From Actinomadura terrae (GTDB taxonomy: Bacteria; Actinomycetota; Actinomycetes; Streptosporangiales; Streptosporangiaceae), in contig NZ_JAICDG010000005.1 in NCBI RefSeq assembly GCF_022751215.1, positions 1 through 64,000 on the forward strand: DNA of 64,000 bases, in the 5' to 3' direction. The notes beneath the pieces were generated by a model. The model did no database searches. It was not told the DNA's origin and saw only the letters and a list, made by a program, of their open reading frames with translations. Numbering within the stretch: the stretch's first letter is position 1; every line of letters starts with the position of its first letter. The position numbers and the translations under genes are program-made. This document shows, piece after piece, positions 24,514 to 31,749 of this stretch.

Positions 24514-26463
24514 TCAATCCTTGCCCGCCACCGAATCCTCAAGGGCCCGGAGCACGTCGCGGTGGAACCGGTCGACGGCGAGGTCGACGCTCCGGACGAA
24601 GCCCGCCTCGTCCGTCCCGCGCTTCGTGCCCATGCCGGTCGGCAGCGTCAGCCGGAACGAGGAGATCTCCACCCCGCCCCGGACGAGCAGCCCCGGCTCG
24701 CTCCGCAGGTTCTTCAGCAGGTCGCACGGGCCCTCGGCGGACCCGTCCGCCAGCGCCTCCACGCGCAACTCGGGCGGCGCGTCCGCGAGCCGCCGCAGCA
24801 GCCACTGGACCCGCGTCAGCGACCGCGCCCGCTCGGCCGCCGGGACCTCGACGGACGTCTCGATCTGCCCCGTCCGCAGGTCGGCCTCGATCCGCATCGG
24901 ACCGGCCGCGTTCGGCATCCGCACCTCCGCGGCCATCCGCCCGGTCTCGATCAGCGAGGCGGCGACGGCGGCCCTGCGCTCCTCCGCCCCGCCCCCGCCG
25001 CGCCTGCGCCGCGTGACCGGCGCGACGCCGAGCCCGGTCTCCCCGCTCAGCCGCAGGCACAGCTGCCGGACGAGGCGCTCCCAGCTCTCGGCCACGCGCG
25101 GCGCGTACCGGTCACCCGGACGCAGCGTCCCCGCCGTGATCGCGTTGCGCAGCGGCACCCACGCCTGCCCCATGTCCTGGAACCCCTGGCAGCCCGCGTT
25201 GTCGTGGCGCAGGTAGTGCAGCAGCTCGCCGAGGAGCCACGCGTGCGACTGCCCGGCGAGGCCGTGGTGGTGGCTGAGCATGTGCGCCTCGTGCGCGACC
25301 TCCGCCCACGAAAGGTGCCGCAGCGCCACCTTGCGCAGCTTGCGCTTGTCGACGGTCAGCGGGTGCTCGCCGTCCAGCGCCAGGTCGTTGGACAGCGTGA
25401 TCACGGTCTCGTACCCGTTGCGCGCGGCGACGTCCAGGTACGCCTCGACCTGGTCGGCCTTCAGGGGGCTGCCGCCGGTCTTGGTCTCGACGAGCGCCGT
25501 CCAGATCCGCCCGGCCCGCGCCACCCGGATCACGCCGTCCGGCCGCACCTTGCCCTCGCCGTGCTTGAACGAGGGCTCGACGAACGTCTGGACGGTCCCG
25601 GCGGGCGCGTTGAACCGGGCCGTGAGCCGCCGTCCGAACTCGGGGACCTGCGCCATCACCGCCAGCAGCGTCGAGGTGGCGCGCGCCTCCCGCTCGTGGT
25701 CGTTGCGCAGGCCGCTCACCGGGAACAGCCGCGCGCCCTGCCAGGTGGGATGGTCGGCGAGGTCGACCTTCAGCGCCTTCGGCAGCGTGACCCGCTTCTT
25801 CGCCGTCCGCACCCGCGCGGGCCTCTGTGCGGGGGCCTTCGCCTCCTCCGGCGCGGCCACCGCCTCGGCCTCGGGTTCCACCGCGGGCTCGGCCTCGGGC
25901 TTCGCCGGGGCCTCCTCCTCGTCGTCCACGCTGATGCCGAAGTCGCCCGCGAGCCCGGCCAGGCCGGACGCGTAGCCCTGCCCCACCGCGCGGAACTTCC
26001 AGCCGCCGCCCCGCCGGTACAGCTCGCCGAACACGAACGCGGTCTCGGACGCGGCGTCGCCGATGTCGAACCCGAGCAGCGCCGCGCCGGAGCTGTCGTA
26101 GAGCGTCAGGCCGAGGTCGTCGAGGTCGCCGAACGTCGCGCCCGCGTACCGGCTCGCCGTGAGCGCGACCCGCTCGACGCCGGGCGGCATGGCCGCGAGG
26201 TCCAGCAGGATCCGGTCCTCGCTGCCGCCGCCGGTCGGCGACTTCCCGAGGAGCTGGACGGTGCCGTCGGGATGCTCGGGCTGGTTGTAGAACACGAAGT
26301 CGGCGTCGCCGCGCACCTTGCCGGACGCGTCGAGCAGCAGCGCCGCCACGTCCGCCTCCCCCGCACCGGACGGATCGGACCAGCGCAGCGCCGCCGTGAC
26401 CGGCCCCTCCGCCTCCGTCAGGCTCGACAGCTCGACATTGGACCCCTTGCGCATCTGCTGCAT
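24514..26463 (-). CDS. TerD domain protein fused to PD-(D/E)XK nuclease-like region
   Basis: A 649-residue protein. Residues ~1-175 are a TerD domain: MRKGSNVELSSL start, DADFVFYNQPEHPDGTVQLLG and YAGATFGDLDDLGLTLYDSSG, with Ca-binding-type acidic loops. An Ala/Glu/Pro linker follows (~185-225). From ~230 a second region contains PDGVIRVARAGRIWTALVETKTGG near residue 315, which has the D...E-x-K arrangement of PD-(D/E)XK nucleases, then a helical C-terminal region of unknown fold. TerD proteins act in tellurite/stress and phage-related responses; the nuclease assignment is my motif reading. GGGGAG sits six bases before the ATG at 26463. Confidence 0.8.
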   Translation of the reverse strand: MQQMRKGSNVELSSLTEAEGPVTAALRWSDPSGAGEADVAALLLDASGKVRGDADFVFYNQPEHPDGTVQLLGKSPTGGGSEDRILLDLAAMPPGVERVALTASRYAGATFGDLDDLGLTLYDSSGAALLGFDIGDAASETAFVFGELYRRGGGWKFRAVGQGYASGLAGLAGDFGISVDDEEEAPAKPEAEPAVEPEAEAVAAPEEAKAPAQRPARVRTAKKRVTLPKALKVDLADHPTWQGARLFPVSGLRNDHEREARATSTLLAVMAQVPEFGRRLTARFNAPAGTVQTFVEPSFKHGEGKVRPDGVIRVARAGRIWTALVETKTGGSPLKADQVEAYLDVAARNGYETVITLSNDLALDGEHPLTVDKRKLRKVALRHLSWAEVAHEAHMLSHHHGLAGQSHAWLLGELLHYLRHDNAGCQGFQDMGQAWVPLRNAITAGTLRPGDRYAPRVAESWERLVRQLCLRLSGETGLGVAPVTRRRRGGGGAEERRAAVAASLIETGRMAAEVRMPNAAGPMRIEADLRTGQIETSVEVPAAERARSLTRVQWLLRRLADAPPELRVEALADGSAEGPCDLLKNLRSEPGLLVRGGVEISSFRLTLPTGMGTKRGTDEAGFVRSVDLAVDRFHRDVLRALEDSVAGKD

Positions 26464-26599
26464 TCGCCACTCCCCACGACCACGAGCACCATCAGGCCAC
26501 CGTGACCGAGTGGTCACGGTCGGGAGCGGCCACCCCGAGGATTGCATCGGTCCCACCATCTGGTGGCCATCAGCGGCACATCTGGCAGACTCCGGCCAT

Positions 26600-27223
26600 T
26601 CATCCGCGCGTCAGGCCGTGGTGGAGCAGGTCGGTCAGGGTGTCGACGGCCTCGGCGTCGGTCAGGGTGCGGCCGGACGGGTCGCCGCCCGACCAGGTGG
26701 CGCAGAAGCCTTCGAGCAGCGCGTTGAACGCCGAGGCGAGGACGGCCGGGTCGCCGGAGAGGACGTGGCCCTCGTCCTCCAGGCGCTGGAGGTGGGCGCG
26801 CATCGTCTCCAGGCCCGCCCGGCGGATCTCGGCGAGGCGTGCGGCGAAACCGGGGTCGACGAGCGCGGCCTGGCCGAGGGCCTGGATCTCCGGGAGGTGC
26901 GCCTTGTAGGTGCGCCAGTACGCGGCGACGCGGGCGCGCAGGGCCGGCCTGCCGGAGAGGTCGCCGCCCGCCTCGTCGGCGGCCGGTTCCTGGCCCGCGC
27001 GGGCCGGCCAGTCGGCCAGCAGCGCCCGGAGGATGTCGTCCTTGCCGGTGAAGTGCTTGTAGAACGACCCGGCGGAGCGGCCGGCCTCGGCGGTGATGTC
27101 GGTGATCTTGGCGTTGAGGTAGCCGGTCCGGGCGAACACGCGGCGCGCCGCGTCCTTCAGCGCGGTCTCGGTCCGCGCGGCCTTCGCCTTGCGGCTCCCC
27201 CGCCACGGCTCGGATGCGGGCAC
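26600..27223 (-). CDS. TetR family transcriptional regulator
   Basis: A 207-residue regulator with an N-terminal TetR helix-turn-helix: ALKDAARRVFARTGYLNAKI, then TDITAEAGRSAGSFYKHFTGKDDIL. The C-terminal ligand-binding domain (from ~residue 70) is unassigned. Two palindromes just upstream (27254-27269 and 27271-27282) are probable autoregulatory operators. It is upstream of no obvious target; the TerD-fusion gene follows 136 bases downstream on the same strand. Confidence 0.92.
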   Translation of the reverse strand: MPASEPWRGSRKAKAARTETALKDAARRVFARTGYLNAKITDITAEAGRSAGSFYKHFTGKDDILRALLADWPARAGQEPAADEAGGDLSGRPALRARVAAYWRTYKAHLPEIQALGQAALVDPGFAARLAEIRRAGLETMRAHLQRLEDEGHVLSGDPAVLASAFNALLEGFCATWSGGDPSGRTLTDAEAVDTLTDLLHHGLTRG

Positions 27224-27253
27224 ACGGCTCCCTGGGCAGGACGATCGAGCTCG

Positions 27254-27282
27254 GTGAATATCAATTCACTGAACCCCGGTTC
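27254..27282. promoter_or_regulatory. Probable TetR operators
   Basis: GTGAAT-ATCA-ATTCAC (27254-27269) is a perfect inverted repeat, and one base later comes GAACCCCGGTTC (27271-27282), a perfect 12-base palindrome. They lie 31-59 bases upstream of the TetR start. Operators of either the TetR protein itself or another regulator. Confidence 0.55.
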
Positions 27283-27319
27283 ATGCCCAGTATGGGCCAC
27301 GGAGGCCGCCCCGCCGGGC

Positions 27320-27664
27320 TCAGGGCGTCTGCGCGAGGCCGATCACGCTGCCGTCGGCGTCCCGGACGGTGGCGATCAGCTTGCCGCCGCCGACGTCCTT
27401 GACCTCGTCCTGCGCCTCCGCGCCCGCCGCCAGCAGCGCCGCCACCGTCGCCTCGATGTCCTCGACCTCGACGTAGGGCACCGGGCCCGTCATCCCCTTC
27501 CGGTGGCCGTTCGGGTCGAGCCCGATGTCCTGCCCGGCGACCCGGTAGCCGACGTAGAAGGACTCCTCGTAGATGGGCTCCGCGCCCAGCAGCGCCGTGT
27601 AGACGGGCGTGGCCCGCGCGATGTCGGTGACGGGGAAGATGATCGTCTTGATGCCCTCGCTCAT
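27320..27664 (-). CDS. VOC family protein
   Basis: A 114-residue VOC-fold protein: MSEGIKTIIFPVTDIARATPVYTALLGAEPIYEESFY, then PYVEVEDIEATVAALLAAGAEAQDEVKDVGGGKLIATVRDADGSVIGL (given by landmarks at residues 1-37 and ~63-110). It resembles bleomycin-resistance/glyoxalase-like proteins of actinomycetes. Its ATG overlaps the stop of the upstream GlsB gene (27661-27664, ATGA), so the two are translationally coupled. Substrate unknown. Confidence 0.85.
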   Translation of the reverse strand: MSEGIKTIIFPVTDIARATPVYTALLGAEPIYEESFYVGYRVAGQDIGLDPNGHRKGMTGPVPYVEVEDIEATVAALLAAGAEAQDEVKDVGGGKLIATVRDADGSVIGLAQTP

Positions 27665-27939
27665 GGTCGCTCCCCGTGCCTCCGGTTCCGCATCGCCGCC
27701 ACGACGGCCACGCCGATGATCGCGAGGCCGACCTGGAGGACCAGTTCGATCCAGTCGATGCCGTCGGTGGTCTTCACCCCGACCTTCTGCGCGATCGCGG
27801 TGCCGATCAGCGCGGCGATGATGCCGATGACGACGGTGAGCAGCACGCCGATCGGCTGCCGGCCCGGCAGCAGCAGCCGGCCGAGCGCGCCGATGATCGC
27901 GCCGATGACGATCGCGGTGATGATGCCTGTGATGGTCAC
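27661..27939 (-). CDS. GlsB/YeaQ/YmgE family stress membrane protein
   Basis: A 92-residue protein with three hydrophobic helices and the family signature GAIIGALGRLLLPGRQPIG near residues 12-30. Members were once called transglycosylase-associated proteins; they are small inner-membrane proteins induced by envelope or acid stress with unknown mechanism. It heads a two-gene unit with the VOC gene, overlapping by four bases. The paa operon ends 78 bases upstream. Confidence 0.85.
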   Translation of the reverse strand: MTITGIITAIVIGAIIGALGRLLLPGRQPIGVLLTVVIGIIAALIGTAIAQKVGVKTTDGIDWIELVLQVGLAIIGVAVVAAMRNRRHGERP

Positions 27940-28017
27940 GAGCCCGCCCCTTCCGAGGTGTAGGTAGGGCCCCTTGTGCCCGTTCAGGGCCGTTTGTCAC
28001 ATTGGCGGGCCGCCGGG

Positions 28018-29118
28018 TCAGCCGTCGTAGTCGATCGTGAGCCGCTCGGTCGTCGGTGTGGACTGGCAGGTCAGGACGTATCCGGCGGCGATCTCGGCCG
28101 GATCGAGCGCGAAGTTGCGGCGGAGGTCGACCTCCCCCTCGACGACCCGGGCGCGGCACGTCCCGCAGACGCCGCCCTTGCACGCGAACGGCAGGTCGGG
28201 CCGGACGCGCTGGGCCGCGTCGAGCACGGTCGCGTCCCGCGGCTGGGTCATGGTGGTCGAGCGGCCGTCCAGCACGACCGTGACCTCGCTGGACGGCCCG
28301 GACGGCGCGCCCCGCTCCCGGACCGGCGCGGGCGGCGGCCCGTCGTCGTCCACGTGGAACAACTCCTGGTGGACGCGCTCGCGCGGCACCCCCAGCTCGC
28401 CGAGCAGGGCCCGGGCGCCGGCGACCATCTCGAACGGGCCGCACAGCCACCAGTGCCCGACGTCGGTGACGGGCACGAGCCTCGGCAGCAGCTCGCGCAG
28501 CCGCGCCGCGTCCAGGCGTCCGCTGAACAGCTCCGCCTCACGCGGTTCCTGCGACAGGACGTGCACCAGCTCGAACCGGTCGGGGTGGGCGTCCTTCAGG
28601 TCGGCGAGCTCGTCGGCGAACATGACCGTCCCGCTGCGCCGGTTCCCGTACAGGACGGTGACGCGGCCGGACGGGTCCGCCAGCACGGACGCGGCGATCG
28701 ACAGCACCGGCGTGATTCCCGACCCGGCCGCGACCAGCACGTGGTGCGCGCCGCGCATGCCGGGGGCGTCGAGCGTGAACGTCCCGGACGGCGCCAGCAC
28801 CTCGATCTCGTCGCCCGCCCGCACCTCGTGCACCAGCCACGAGGAGAACAGCCCGTCGGGGATCTCCCGCACGCCGATGCGCGGCGGCGCGCCCGCCGGG
28901 GCGCAGATCGAGTACGACCGCCGCTCCTCCCGCCCCTCGACGAGGCGCCGCAGCGTGAGGAACTGGCCGGGGGTGAACGCGTACTCGTCGGCCAGGTCGC
29001 CCGGGACCTCGAAGGCGACCGCGACCGCGTCGTCGCAGAGCCGCTCGACATGCGCGACGCGCAGCGGGTGGAAGCCGCCGCGCCGCCGCGCCGCGCCCCT
29101 GGTCTCCAGCACCGTCAC
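28018..29118 (-). CDS. paaE: Phenylacetyl-CoA epoxidase reductase subunit PaaE
   Basis: The 366-residue reductase passes electrons from NADPH to the PaaA di-iron site. Order of domains: FAD-binding (RRSYSICAP at ~66-74), NAD(P)-binding (VLVAAGSGITPVLSIAASVL at ~128-147 and WWLCGPFEMV), and a C-terminal plant-type [2Fe-2S] ferredoxin with Cys in FACKGGVCGTCRARVVEG plus VLTCQS. Length is standard. The GTG start directly abuts the paaD stop (TGA GTG). Last gene of paaZABCDE, transcribed right to left. Confidence 0.96.
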   Translation of the reverse strand: MTVLETRGAARRRGGFHPLRVAHVERLCDDAVAVAFEVPGDLADEYAFTPGQFLTLRRLVEGREERRSYSICAPAGAPPRIGVREIPDGLFSSWLVHEVRAGDEIEVLAPSGTFTLDAPGMRGAHHVLVAAGSGITPVLSIAASVLADPSGRVTVLYGNRRSGTVMFADELADLKDAHPDRFELVHVLSQEPREAELFSGRLDAARLRELLPRLVPVTDVGHWWLCGPFEMVAGARALLGELGVPRERVHQELFHVDDDGPPPAPVRERGAPSGPSSEVTVVLDGRSTTMTQPRDATVLDAAQRVRPDLPFACKGGVCGTCRARVVEGEVDLRRNFALDPAEIAAGYVLTCQSTPTTERLTIDYDG

Positions 29119-29613
29119 TCAGATCTCCTTGACGTGCTCGAACGGCTCCCCGCACGCGGCGCAGCGGTGCAGGGACTTGCAGGCGGTCGAGCCGAACCGC
29201 GACACCTGCGCGGTGTCGGCGGAGCCGCAGCGGGGGCAGGCGATACGGCGGGTCGGGCCCAGCGTCAGCGGGATCGGGCCGGACGCGCGGCGGGGCGCGG
29301 GCCCGGGCGGTGAGATCCCGGCCTCGGCGAGCTTGGCGCGCCCGGACGCGCTGATCCAGTCGGTCGTCCACGGCGGGTCCAGGACGGTCCGCACCGCCAC
29401 GTCGCGGTGCCCCGCCTCGGCCAGCCGCGCCCGCAGGTCGTCGCGCATCGCGTCCAGCGCGGGGCAGCCGGTGTAGGTGGGGGTGATGAGGACCTCCACG
29501 TGCCCGGCCTCCTCCCGCACGTCCCGCAGGACGCCCAGCTCGGCGAGCGTAAGCATCGGCAGCTCCGGATCGGTGACGGTCTCCGCCACCGCCCGCGCCG
29601 TGCCGGGGCTCAC
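29119..29613 (-). CDS. paaD: Phenylacetyl-CoA epoxidase subunit PaaD
   Basis: A 164-residue protein: an N-terminal MIP18/SufT-like domain (VTDPELPMLTLAELGVLRDV; TPTYTGCPALDAMRDDL) and a C-terminal zinc-ribbon with four Cys (CPRCGS... and CAACGE). PaaD is thought to mature the Fe centre of the epoxidase. The GTG start at 29613 overlaps the paaC stop (GTGA). Position between paaC and paaE matches the canonical operon. Confidence 0.94.
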   Translation of the reverse strand: MSPGTARAVAETVTDPELPMLTLAELGVLRDVREEAGHVEVLITPTYTGCPALDAMRDDLRARLAEAGHRDVAVRTVLDPPWTTDWISASGRAKLAEAGISPPGPAPRRASGPIPLTLGPTRRIACPRCGSADTAQVSRFGSTACKSLHRCAACGEPFEHVKEI

Positions 29614-30524
29614 CACGTCGCCCCGGGGTGTGCGCGGGCGACGCCCTGGAGTTCGCCGAGGAGGTCGTCCAGAGCGGCGGTGTGGGAGCCGTCGCGGCCG
29701 GTGAGGGTGGAAGGGCCGTTCCGGGGGGTGTGGGGGGTCGTCCCCCCACGAGAGACCGGCTCCAATTCGGGGAGGCTCAGCGTCGCCTCCGACAGCACCT
29801 GCGCGAGGACGGCGTCGAACTCCTCCCGCACGTCGGACGGATCGACGCCGACCCCGGCCGCCGCCATCGCCCGCTCGACCTCGTGGGTCGCGAACAGCTC
29901 GCCCGCCTGCGGCCACAGGACGTCGAGCGCCTCCTGCGCCCGGGCGTGGGAGTACTCGGTGCCGTCGCCGAGGCGGATCGTCCACAGCGCGGCGTGGTCG
30001 CGATGGTAGGCGACCTCCTTGACGCCCTTCGCCGCGATCGCCGCCAGGACGGGATCGCGGGAGGCGGTGAGCCGGTCCAGCAGCGCGAGCCGCCACGTCG
30101 AGAACAGCAGCGACCGGACAGTGCAGTGCGCGAAGTCCCCGTTCGGCGCCTCCACGAACCGCACGTTGCGGAAGCGCGGCGCGTCCCGGAAGTAGGCGAG
30201 TTCGTCCTCGTCACCGGACCCGCTGGACGCGGCGGCGCGCGACAGCAGGAGACGCGCCTGGCCGAGCAGGTCGAGCGCGATGTTGGCGAGCGCGACCTCC
30301 TCCTCCAGCTCGGGCGCGCGCGTGCACCACTCCTGGAGCCGGTGCGAGGCGATCAGCGCGTCGTCGCCGAGCATCAGGCAGTACGCGGTCAGCGCCTCCC
30401 GGTCGACGCCCTCCGGGACGGACGCGTCGACCCCCGCCAGCGGGTCGTGGAAACCGGTGCCGAACGCCCAGCGGGCCTCGTCGTTGTCCTCGGTGATCGC
30501 GCCGAGTGCGTTGTCGAAGGACAT
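29610..30524 (-). CDS. paaC: Phenylacetyl-CoA epoxidase subunit PaaC
   Basis: The 304-residue structural partner of PaaA, ferritin-like and helical, without a complete di-iron set. Family marks: YCLMLGDDALIASHRLQEWC, VALANIALDLLGQARLLL, KEVAYHRDHAALWTIRLGDG. It is ~40-50 residues longer than usual because of a C-terminal region holding the 31-nt palindromic insert (29719-29749), which codes for GGTTPHTPR in frame, and flanking low-complexity residues; the conserved end resumes with LDDLLGELQGVARAHPGATW. Six bases separate it from paaB. The insert is discussed as a finding. Confidence 0.95.
   Translation of the reverse strand: MSFDNALGAITEDNDEARWAFGTGFHDPLAGVDASVPEGVDREALTAYCLMLGDDALIASHRLQEWCTRAPELEEEVALANIALDLLGQARLLLSRAAASSGSGDEDELAYFRDAPRFRNVRFVEAPNGDFAHCTVRSLLFSTWRLALLDRLTASRDPVLAAIAAKGVKEVAYHRDHAALWTIRLGDGTEYSHARAQEALDVLWPQAGELFATHEVERAMAAAGVGVDPSDVREEFDAVLAQVLSEATLSLPELEPVSRGGTTPHTPRNGPSTLTGRDGSHTAALDDLLGELQGVARAHPGATW
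29719..29749. repeat. 31-nt palindromic repeat inside paaC
   Basis: The sequence differs at a single base from 46178-46208 in the alpha/beta hydrolase gene. It contains the hairpin GTGGGGGG-TCGT-CCCCCCAC. In paaC it is read in frame and contributes GGTTPHTPR. Confidence 0.9.
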
Positions 30525-30530
30525 CGGACC

Positions 30531-30815
30531 TCACATGTGCGGGACGTTCTCGGGAATGTCGTAGAACGTCGGATGCCGGTAGACCTTGTCGCCGCTCGGG
30601 GCGAAGAACGGGTCCTTCTCGTCCGGGCTGGACGCGGTGATGTCCCGCGCCCGCACGACCCAGATGCTCACGCCCTCGTTGCGCCGCGTATAAAGGTCGC
30701 GCGCGTTCCGCAGCGCCATTTCGTCGTCGGGCGCGCGGAGCGAACCGACGTGCACGTGGTTCAGGCCCCGCTTCCCTCGGACGAAGACCTCGTAAAGCGG
30801 CCAGTCCTTGTCCAT
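30531..30815 (-). CDS. paaB: Phenylacetyl-CoA epoxidase subunit PaaB
   Basis: A 94-residue subunit of standard length, with WPLYEVFVRGKRGLNHVHVG, ALRNARDLYTRRNEGVSIWVV and the C-terminal PTFYDIPENVPHM. PaaB bridges PaaA-PaaC dimers in the epoxidase complex. Its ATG at 30815 overlaps the last base of the paaA stop codon, so translation is coupled. Confidence 0.97.
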   Translation of the reverse strand: MDKDWPLYEVFVRGKRGLNHVHVGSLRAPDDEMALRNARDLYTRRNEGVSIWVVRARDITASSPDEKDPFFAPSGDKVYRHPTFYDIPENVPHM

Positions 30816-31747
30816 CAGGCGACCCCTTCCGTTCGTGACTGTTTCGCGGCGTGCGCGGAGGCCGCCTCGCGCACCCAGGCGCCCTCCTCGTGCGCGGCCC
30901 GGCGCGTCTCGATCCGCTCGGCGTTGCAGGGGCCGTCGCCGCTGATCACCCGCTTCAGCTCCGACCAGTCGATCTCGCCGAAGTCGTGGTGCCCGCGCTC
31001 CTCGTTCCAGCGCAGGTCGGGGTCGGGCAGCGTGACGCCGAGCGCCTCGGCCTGCGGGACGGTCATGTCCACGAACCGCTGCCGCAGCTCGTCGTTGGTG
31101 TGCCGCTTGATCTTCCAGGCCATCGACTGCGCGGTGTGCGTCGAGTCGGCGTCGGGCGGGCCGAACATCATCAGCGACGGCCACCACCAGCGGTTCACGG
31201 CGTCCTGCACCATCTCGCGCTGGGCGTCCGTGCCGCGCATCAGCGTCATCAGCAGTTCGTAGCCCTGCCGCTGGTGAAAGGACTCCTCCTTGCAGATCCG
31301 GACCATCGCCCGCGCGTAGGGGCCGTAGGAACTGCGGCAGAGCGGCACCTGGTTGCAGATCGCGGCGCCGTCCACGAGCCAGCCGATCACCCCGACGTCG
31401 GCGAACGAGAGCGTCGGGTAATTGAAGATCGAGGAGTACTTCTGCCGCCCCTCGATCAGTTTCTCGGTGAGGTCGGTGCGGTCGGCGCCGAGCGTCTCGG
31501 CGGCCGAGTACAGGTAGAGGCCGTGGCCCGCCTCGTCCTGCACCTTGGCGAGCAGGATCGCCTTGCGCCGCAGCGACGGCGCGCGGGTGATCCACTGCCC
31601 CTCGGGCTGCATTCCGATGATCTCCGAGTGGGCGTGCTGCGCGATCTGCCGGACCATCGTCGTCCGGTACCGGTCGGGCATCCAGTCGCGCGGCTCGATC
31701 CGCTGGTCGCGCTCGATCGTCCGCTCGAAGCCCTGCTCCGCGTCCAT
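30815..31747 (-). CDS. paaA: Phenylacetyl-CoA 1,2-epoxidase catalytic subunit PaaA
   Basis: The 310-residue di-iron monooxygenase subunit inserts oxygen into phenylacetyl-CoA to give the 1,2-epoxide. Iron-ligand motifs AKVQDEAGHGLYLY (E-x2-H type, ~67-80) and ICKEESFHQRQGYELL (~151-166) are intact, as is NEERGHHDFGEIDWSELKRV near the C-terminus. Length is standard. Start ATG at 31747 is two bases after the paaZ stop. Confidence 0.98.
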   Translation of the reverse strand: MDAEQGFERTIERDQRIEPRDWMPDRYRTTMVRQIAQHAHSEIIGMQPEGQWITRAPSLRRKAILLAKVQDEAGHGLYLYSAAETLGADRTDLTEKLIEGRQKYSSIFNYPTLSFADVGVIGWLVDGAAICNQVPLCRSSYGPYARAMVRICKEESFHQRQGYELLMTLMRGTDAQREMVQDAVNRWWWPSLMMFGPPDADSTHTAQSMAWKIKRHTNDELRQRFVDMTVPQAEALGVTLPDPDLRWNEERGHHDFGEIDWSELKRVISGDGPCNAERIETRRAAHEEGAWVREAASAHAAKQSRTEGVA

Positions 31748-31749
31748 CT

